Shown: piece after piece, positions 5,115 through 5,167 of the stretch | Numbering within the stretch: position 1 is the first letter of the stretch | Layout: the number at the start of each line of letters is the position of its first letter | Source: Candidatus Competibacteraceae bacterium | GTDB taxonomy: Bacteria; Pseudomonadota; Gammaproteobacteria; Competibacterales; Competibacteraceae | DNA length: 5,167 nt | Direction: 5' to 3' | NCBI GenBank assembly: GCA_012032855.1 | Contig: JAAUQA010000289.1 | Span: forward strand, 1-5,167 | The notes under the pieces: model-generated | The model's database searches: none | Told to the model about the DNA's origin: nothing | What the model saw: the letters and a program-made list of their open reading frames with translations, nothing else | Position numbers and translations under genes: made by a program

Positions 5115-5167
5115 TTAGGGTGGGGGTGAAACTAACCCACTGAAGCCACACGAGTTACCTCCTATCC

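Overview
The window looks like accessory DNA from a proteobacterium, most likely a gammaproteobacterium. The evidence is a HemG-type flavodoxin protein, a twin-arginine nitroreductase-like lipoprotein, a large-regulator winged-helix domain of the CadC/AAA kind, a MarR regulator, Shine-Dalgarno sites of the AGAGG/GAGG type, and mixed base composition with AT-rich spacers. The species cannot be named from this sequence. No rRNA, tRNA, transposase or CRISPR array was seen.

Layout from left to right. (1) 1-445, plus strand: the C-terminal end of a major facilitator (MFS) transporter, with frame breaks near the window edge. (2) 435-2123, minus strand: a tight two-gene redox operon, with an Acg-type FMN-binding nitroreductase homologue carrying a Tat/lipoprotein signal, followed by a HemG-like flavodoxin-fold protein. 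It is the best-preserved unit here. (3) 2304-2669, plus strand: a decayed N-terminal piece of a different MFS transporter with in-frame stops. (4) 2721-3377, minus strand: a YopT-like (peptidase family C58) cysteine protease gene. Its catalytic-Cys segment lies in a different frame from its catalytic His/Asp segment. (5) 3378-3757: an AT-rich spacer with a perfect 12-bp inverted repeat and a degenerate copy of the promoter/operator region found upstream of the MarR gene. (6) 3758-4397, minus strand: a truncated, frameshifted transcriptional regulator (winged helix plus the start of an AAA ATPase domain whose P-loop has eroded). (7) 4398-4562: a divergent control region with a 13-bp element repeated at 20-bp spacing. 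(8) 4563-5045, plus strand: a MarR-family regulator with an ambiguous start. (9) 5046-5167: two hairpins, one resembling a dispersed GC-rich repeat.

The main theme is gene decay around an intact redox operon. Several breaks sit in short G/C homopolymers: C7 at 3236-3242, C5 at 4131-4135, C4 at 4612-4615 and GGG near base 17-19. Either this region is decaying by slippage or the assembly has homopolymer errors, and raw reads would separate the two. The most interesting signals are the paired, compensating frame shifts in the C58 protease gene and the duplicated regulatory region (about 3633-3715 and 4472-4571, same orientation) that brackets the regulator pseudogene.
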